Shown one piece after another: positions 58,746 to 64,000 of a stretch of 64,000 bases of DNA. The notes beneath the pieces are model-generated. The model searched no databases. It saw nothing but the letters and a program-made list of their open reading frames with translations, and was not told where the DNA came from. The DNA comes from Chlorokybus atmophyticus (taxonomy: Eukaryota > Streptophyta > Chlorokybophyceae > Chlorokybales > Chlorokybaceae), in assembly GCA_009103225.1 (NCBI GenBank), contig RHPI01002503.1, positions 628,624-692,623 on the forward strand, written 5' to 3'. The position numbers and the translations under genes were made by a program. How positions within the stretch are numbered: the stretch's first letter is position 1; the number at the start of each line of letters is the position of its first letter.

Positions 58746-61104
58746 TCACAACTGCTGCTGAAGCTGCGCTTGCTGCTCCGCGGCGTAGTCCACGAGCACC
58801 TCAGGTGGATACTCCACGCAGTAGAGTGTGAGGCCCTCTGCCAAAGCACCGGGGGGAGCAAGCTGTCGGTTGCCAAGCTGCAGCAGGTTTGTAACTGCTT
58901 CAGGTTGCAACTGACCACGGCCAACCTGCGATGCGAAGTGAGTAGCCAAAGCTGTATGTCACAGGCGGAACTATTGCCTTGAGCAGCCAGACAGTTGTAC
59001 AACCGAGTAGACATGCGCTGGTGCTGTAATTTTCGCACCAGGTGTGTTGCAGGTACTGACTTGCGCAGTACTTATACAAGCTATTATATCATGAATCTAA
59101 TGCCAGGGCTACATTGCAGGGCTTAGCCAGCAATTACTCACCTGTAACAACGTGCCGACCATGTTGCGCACCATTCGGTATAAAAAGGAGCGCCCCTGTG
59201 CATGCACATGTTGGCGCACATCACGACAAAAGACTGTGGCTTATGATGCACATCAGTGGCATGCACCGTTGTTCTCTCTGACCTGGACTTCAACGCGGAT
59301 GCCATCCTCTATGTCAACAATATCGCAGCGCAGGATGTGGCGCACAGGATTGCGCCACGGTGCATTACGATCAGGATTGGTGTTGGCGAAGGTTGAAAAG
59401 TCGTGTGAGCCAACAAAGACCGAGGCTCCCGCCCTCATCGCTTCCGCATCCAACTGAGCTGCCAGGTGCAACTCAACTCACTGAACACGTCAGGCTGCAC
59501 CGCCACCTGGCATGTGCACCAACATATGTGACATAGCATGCACAATCTGCATACTATGTGCCGACATAGTATGCTTGCGATGATGTTATGCAACACCTCA
59601 AACACGCAGGGATCGAATGAGAGGCATGTTGTCATGATTTCCGAGCAGCGAGAGCACAACCGTACCCTGGCACGATAATGCAAGCTGTACTTGTGCGTGA
59701 AGGGGTCAGCCACAGGGTGCGTGTGGATGTTGTAGTGATACGTCTTGCTCACTGGCGAGTACCTACGCGTTGGTACACAACGACGGATCAACTGAATGTT
59801 GTTATGCCCTACTACATGCTCGTTGCAACACGGATCTGCATGGAGTCAATGTAAAACCTTGCGTGGAAGTCTGGATGGACGGCAACCAGGTCCCTTACAC
59901 GTATGTCCAGTGGCAGCAAACCTGCATACGTGTTCCATGGTCGGATGGTCAAAACGAAGGCATTGTTGAGAATGTGAATTGTATTGGTATAGAAAGCGAA
60001 CTTACGCACCATTCAGGTTATTAAGTAGTTTCCATGTGTCCACAGGGGTGTTCGTCGAGAAGTGCACCACCTGGAATGAAGTGGCAACCAGTGGCGCTAT
60101 TGGCTGTACTCGAACATCGTGCAGATACAGAAAGCTTTTTAACAAGTGTTCTTCCATATGTGTGCACCTGACCCTTGGCGTGAACGCCGCTGTCGGTGCG
60201 ACCGGCTCCCATGACACGAAGCACCTCCCGGGGTTCGCGTGCCGCCGTGGTCAGTGCACGCTGCGAAGACAATGAAAACGGAGTTGAATAAGCGTACCAA
60301 TGCAGTAGGTTTCGTGTTGCCAACCTGCACGCTGCTGGTGCGCACAATATATCCACAGCTAATGTACTTGTTTGTGAATCGTCACAGATGAACATAACAG
60401 TCATCGCACAAAAGAATGCATTGCTAAGCATGCCGTGAACAGTTGCACAAGGGAAAGCGCTGTAGCGTGCCTGGCATGCAGAACATGCGCTGTGTGACGT
60501 GGCTGTTGGAAGCTTTGCATGCACCTGCACTTCGTGCATGCAACTAGCGCAGGCATGCAGCCTGCGCTATAAATTGCACAAACAACTAAGTGCGCTCAAA
60601 CTGCTCTACCACGTTTCTGTTTGTAATGGCAGCTTGTCTTACCTCAAGGCAGCCCTGCACGGTGGGCTGCTTGCCCTGCAGCTGGAAGCCGTAGTATTCC
60701 GTGCCGTCATACGCCACAGTCACCCTGTACTTGTACCTAGCCCTGTAGCTGGCCGCACCCCTCTTCTCCTGCTCCAGGTTCTCCTCCCCTACACCTTCAT
60801 TGTCCTCCCCTTCTACACCTTCACTATGCTTCCGCCCTTGGAGTGCAACATCTGGCCGTGCGCTGCTTCCAACTCCGCCTGCTGCTGCTGCTGCTGCTGC
60901 TTGGCCCCACGTTGCTACCTCTGCCCTCCTGCGCCGCCTCCTGGTGGTGGTCAGCCTGGTGGTGGTGCTCGAAGCCCTGCTGGCCAAGGTGCTGCCGTAG
61001 GATCGCGTCCACAGCGGAACCAATGCTGCCCTGGAGGACCACGACAGCAGGCGGGGAGGCAACGACGTCGCCGCCGCCCGCCCTTGCGCCGTCACCGCCG
61101 CCAT
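58746..61104 (-). CDS. TruA-type tRNA pseudouridine synthase
   Basis: Eight exons on the minus strand: 60643-61104, 60168-60260, 60010-60070, 59858-59921, 59666-59762, 59283-59471, 59142-59195, 58746-58925, giving 399 residues. The TruA fold signatures appear in order: YRVTVAYDGTEYYGFQLQ, the catalytic loop VMGAGRTDSGVHAKGQ (Asp after RT is the nucleophile), VVHFSTNTPVDTWKLLNNLN, PLDIRVRDL with FHARYSPVSKTYHY, GASVFVGSHDFSTFAN, FLYRMVRNMVGTLLQ, GRGQLQPEAV and a GLTLYCVEYP end. The enzyme converts uridines in the tRNA anticodon arm to pseudouridine. About 110 residues precede the domain; they begin with an Ala/Ser/Arg-rich, acid-poor stretch that resembles an organelle targeting peptide. The acceptor of exon 6 (gttgag|TTG) is unusual but gives the family sequence without a gap. 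Confidence 0.92.
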
Positions 61105-61916
61105 TGTCGATGGCAGACTTGTGCTCTACCTGCTTGATGGTATTGTTCTTGGGCTTCAGGGCGCTCTCGGCGGCAGCTGCGGCGGCATAACGGACAACAA
61201 GGAGAAGCAGAGAGAGTAGCAGTAGAAGGAATGCCCAAACCATCAGGGCGACAGCGACGGTAGCCATGAGCAGCAGGAGGACGAGAAGGCACAGAAGGCG
61301 GACAGCTGAGGAAGCTAGCTAGCTCTGCTTGTAAGGTGAGGGAAGATTTGCTGAGAAAAACCAACATAGGCGGTCATGTACATGACCGAGTAGTGTCAGG
61401 GCCACTTCAGCATTTGTCAGCTCACAGCCTGCAATGGTTAAATACTTCAACATGATTAATGGGCTGCCCTCTATTGTCCCGTCACATCACTCGTCGTGCT
61501 GCCACATGCTACACGCTTGGGCAGTGCGTACGTTGCAAAGCTGTTTCGTTGCGCTTCCATGTGCAGTGCACCTGAAACACTTGGTGCTGACGATGATGAT
61601 GTCCGTCACGATCTGCTTTGGCCCACCACTGCCTTATCGTACTCGCCCCCGTCAAAGCAATATGTATAGCGAATTGGCTGACATTGATCGTAGTCTTTTT
61701 CGCTGCTCAGCTCAATCAATCCACATGCTGTGCTGTGCTTAATGCGGTCCCCTTTTGCAGAAACATGTTGCTGTTGCTAATGGCATGTTACACGTATAAG
61801 TGTACATATAGTAGGGTATGCCCTTGTTGCATGCATGTATGGGGTAGCTATTGCTGCTTAAGCAACGGAAGCTCAGCCCCAACACAACATCACTTCCTGC
61901 TAGGCCTGCCACAGCA
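61105..61916. promoter_or_regulatory. Divergent promoter region, PUS and TMEM42-like
   Basis: 812 bases between two divergent start codons. It must contain both promoters and leaders. A minus-strand frame starting at 61,267 overlaps the first exon of the synthase in another frame. No TATA-type site is obvious. Confidence 0.45.
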
Positions 61917-62781
61917 ATGCGCTCTCATGTCGCGGGTGCGCGTGCATGGTGCGTACTTGCGGGTGTCCTCGGCGCCCTGGCCTCCGTCCTTGGCAAACTT
62001 GCGGGCACCTTGTTTCCTGATAAAGACACGAATGCTAAGGTGGGCGCACGCACACTCGATGGAGTTGGCACGTATGTAATTATTACACTCTTCACGCACG
62101 AGCATGTGCACCTGCTATGAATGCACATGTACGCACACATGCACGCACGCATGTGTGTGTGTGTGTGTGTGTGTGGTGGTGCGTGGTGGTGGTGGTGGGA
62201 GGGAGCAGCATACAGCCGCTTGAGGCGTACGTGACTGGTACGTGCAAGGAGTGTGTCGGGTAGGAAGGTTGAAGGGGAAAGGTGCAGGCAAGCAGGCAGG
62301 ATGGCATGTGTCAGGCAGACCTGTGAGCTGGCTGCACGCACATTGCACACGCATGCATGACTTGGACAAGAACCTATCTGTGGACACAACGTGGCAAAGG
62401 CAGGGTGTCATGGGTGCAGGTGGTGCTGTCTGTGGTGTTGTACGCTGCGGTGGTGGGGTGCAACGTGCTGATGTGGAGCGTGCACGTGCGCGGCCTCGCC
62501 TCCTTGCCCTCCCTCCAGGCCACCGCCATCAACTTTGCCTCCAACTTCCTTGCCGGGGGAGCGCTTGGAATGCTGCTGTTTCATGAAACTTTACCTCTCA
62601 AGGTGGCTTACAAGCAACAATGCGTTGGCTTTTTCGGGAGAAGGCATTGCTCTGACCGTGATCTCATCGTTTGTTGTGTCAGTGGTGGCTTGGTGCATCA
62701 TGCATTTCCCTCGGAGTGTTACTGCTGAACAAAGCAAGCAGAGAGGAGAAACAGGCTGATGCGGACCCAAAGAGCGCGTGA
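61917..62781 (+). CDS. TMEM42-like membrane protein
   Basis: Three exons: 61917-62039, 62420-62602, 62683-62781, all phase 0, giving 134 residues. Four hydrophobic segments: AWCVLAGVLGALASVLGKLA, VVLSVVLYAAVVGCNVLMW, a central FASNFLAGGALGMLLF and WWLGASCISLGVLLL. The order (a GxLGAxAxxxGKLA start, CNVLMWSVHVRGL, then QATAINFASNFL..LG.LLF.E and WW.G..L...G.LLL) is that of TMEM42, a half-size relative of the EamA/drug-metabolite transporter fold. The C-terminus is charged. Function is unknown in any organism I can recall. An in-frame ATG at 61,851 is possible but adds a non-conserved stretch. Confidence 0.85.
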
Positions 62782-63629
62782 CAATATATTGCGTTCTTGT
62801 TGCAGCAGTTATCTTCAAGCATGCCACGACAGCAAAGGTCAGGTACATGACCCAACTTGTTGAAACTGAGGAAACTGACAGACAGGTCATGGTGTTGGCA
62901 TTCGTCGCAGCATCCTGTGTGGCGCAAATGCTTGCCCTTGTCAATATGTATTCACCCATTGTGTCCCGGTGTGCAGGATACAGCTCACATTTGGCCAATC
63001 ACCTGCAACCCATATGTGCCTGCAATGAATCCAGCCCCTGCTTCTGTTAGAGCCAGCAGGGGTTGCGTTTGGTTCTGCAGCAGGCTGGGCCCAGTTTGAG
63101 CTACTACGCCTACCACTTTTGCAGATGTACACTACATCATGTAGCTATGCTTGCTTGGTGTTGTAACTGTTCATATTGTGAGTATGGTCGTTGCTAGCTG
63201 TGGTTGGTATAGATACGTTACGGTTCATGTTTCACCTGTAGCACCTTACATTCTTTATTTCACACCAAGTACGGATGTGATTGCCCGGCGCCCATGAGGT
63301 TTGTGTGACACACTGCTTAGCAGCATATGGAGCAGCCTACCTGCTGCTGGTTCTTGTTGACTATGAAGGCCACATGCCCTAGGACGTGCGCCTTAAGCCA
63401 TGTGTTGTAGACCTCAGCAACTGCCAGTGCACTCTTGTGCACAGCCATCAGTGTGGTACTGATTGCAATGTATGATTGCGCTGTATGTGTTCATACTTGG
63501 AAATTATGACATCCCCAACCGCAGTTGATCTTATTTGCTGGTGCACACAAACTTGTGGAGCCAGTGGCGCCGCGCAGGAGACGCGCAGGTGGACAGTAAC
63601 AGCCATATACATATACATACGCCGGATGG
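62782..63629. other. Intergenic between convergent genes
   Basis: Probably the 3' UTRs of the TMEM42-like gene and of the gene leaving the window at right. No coding signal seen. Confidence 0.45.
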
Positions 63630-64000
63630 CTAGTCGCTATCACTGTTGTCTGCAGCACTGTACCTGTGACCAGACCTCGCACTGCTTCCACTACTATAAC
63701 TACTACTTAGGACTACTTCGCCAATGTGGCGAGGCTGGCTTGCAAACCTGAACTGCTGCTCCAAGGCTTCGCGTGCCACAGGGACAACTTCCCCTGGCTC
63801 GGGTTGGCTGGGTGATATCTGCTGGCTGGATGATACACTGCCCAAACTTGCAGACACTAGCGGGCTGCTGCTGGGAAGAGACTCCGGGACACGCACTTCA
63901 CCTACATGAGACAATCAGCAACGTTGAGGACCGGTGTTGTATACCAAGGAATGACAATCCACCAGACACATGCATGGCTGCAGCAAGCAACATACCTTCA
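63630..64000 (-). CDS. 3' end of an unrecognised gene (partial)
   Basis: Last exon 63,630-63,901 and the first five bases of the exon before it (63,996-64,000), separated by a GT-AG intron in the correct phase. The C-terminal 90 residues are Ser/Pro-rich (SLGSVSSSQQISPSQPEPGE), with a short charged helix (VPVAREALEQQFRFASQPRH) and end in SAADNSDSD. There is no domain to identify; the rest of the gene lies outside. Confidence 0.65.

Overview
This window is nuclear DNA of a green alga. The evidence is a TIC20 chloroplast-import gene with a transit peptide, a plant-type tepsin/MTV1 gene, a BAT2/MOS1-like gene, short GT-AG introns (many about 80-300 bases) in every recognisable gene, and mid-range GC content. 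A trebouxiophyte-like chlorophyte is my guess; nothing here proves the class.

Layout. 1-11,700 is a gene-bearing left arm: a small unrecognised gene (about 826-1474, +), a tepsin/MTV1 homologue (2659-5770, -, 7 exons), TIC20 (6883-8563, +, 7 exons), a foldback-repeat tract (about 10,490-10,880) and a decayed transposon-like locus with a pipsqueak-type helix-turn-helix (11,060-11,702, -). 12,000-44,666 is a nest of Ty3/gypsy LTR retrotransposons: three head-to-tail copies (A, B, C), all coding on the minus strand, with LTRs of about 610 bp, LTR fragments, one 787-base assembly gap, and two insertions of a roughly 500-bp TRIM element. 44,667-47,860 is mostly non-coding. 47,861-54,752 (+, 13 exons) is a 1736-residue BAT2_N/PRRC2/MOS1-like protein. 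A 288-bp exact copy of one of its exons at 55,372-55,659 ends at a single N and looks like an assembly join. The right end holds a TruA-type tRNA pseudouridine synthase (58,746-61,104, -, 8 exons), a divergent TMEM42-like membrane protein (61,917-62,781, +, 3 exons) and the last exon of a gene that leaves the window (63,630-64,000, -).

The most interesting object is the gypsy family. Its order is Gag with two CCHC knuckles, then a long uncharacterised segment of about 670 residues, aspartic protease, a C5-cytosine DNA methyltransferase domain, reverse transcriptase, RNase H, integrase, and in copy B a C-terminal PHD finger. The methyltransferase motifs (I, IV with the catalytic Cys, VI, VIII, IX, X) are readable, in order, between protease and reverse transcriptase. 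An element that carries both a DNA-methylation writer and a histone-tail reader is unusual. All three copies are pseudogenic, with nonsense codons, frameshifts and active-site substitutions, so they are fossils and not active elements. Exon boundaries of host genes were fitted by hand from GT-AG sites and reading-frame phase; for tepsin, TIC20, the BAT2-like gene, the pseudouridine synthase and TMEM42 the whole CDS closes in frame.
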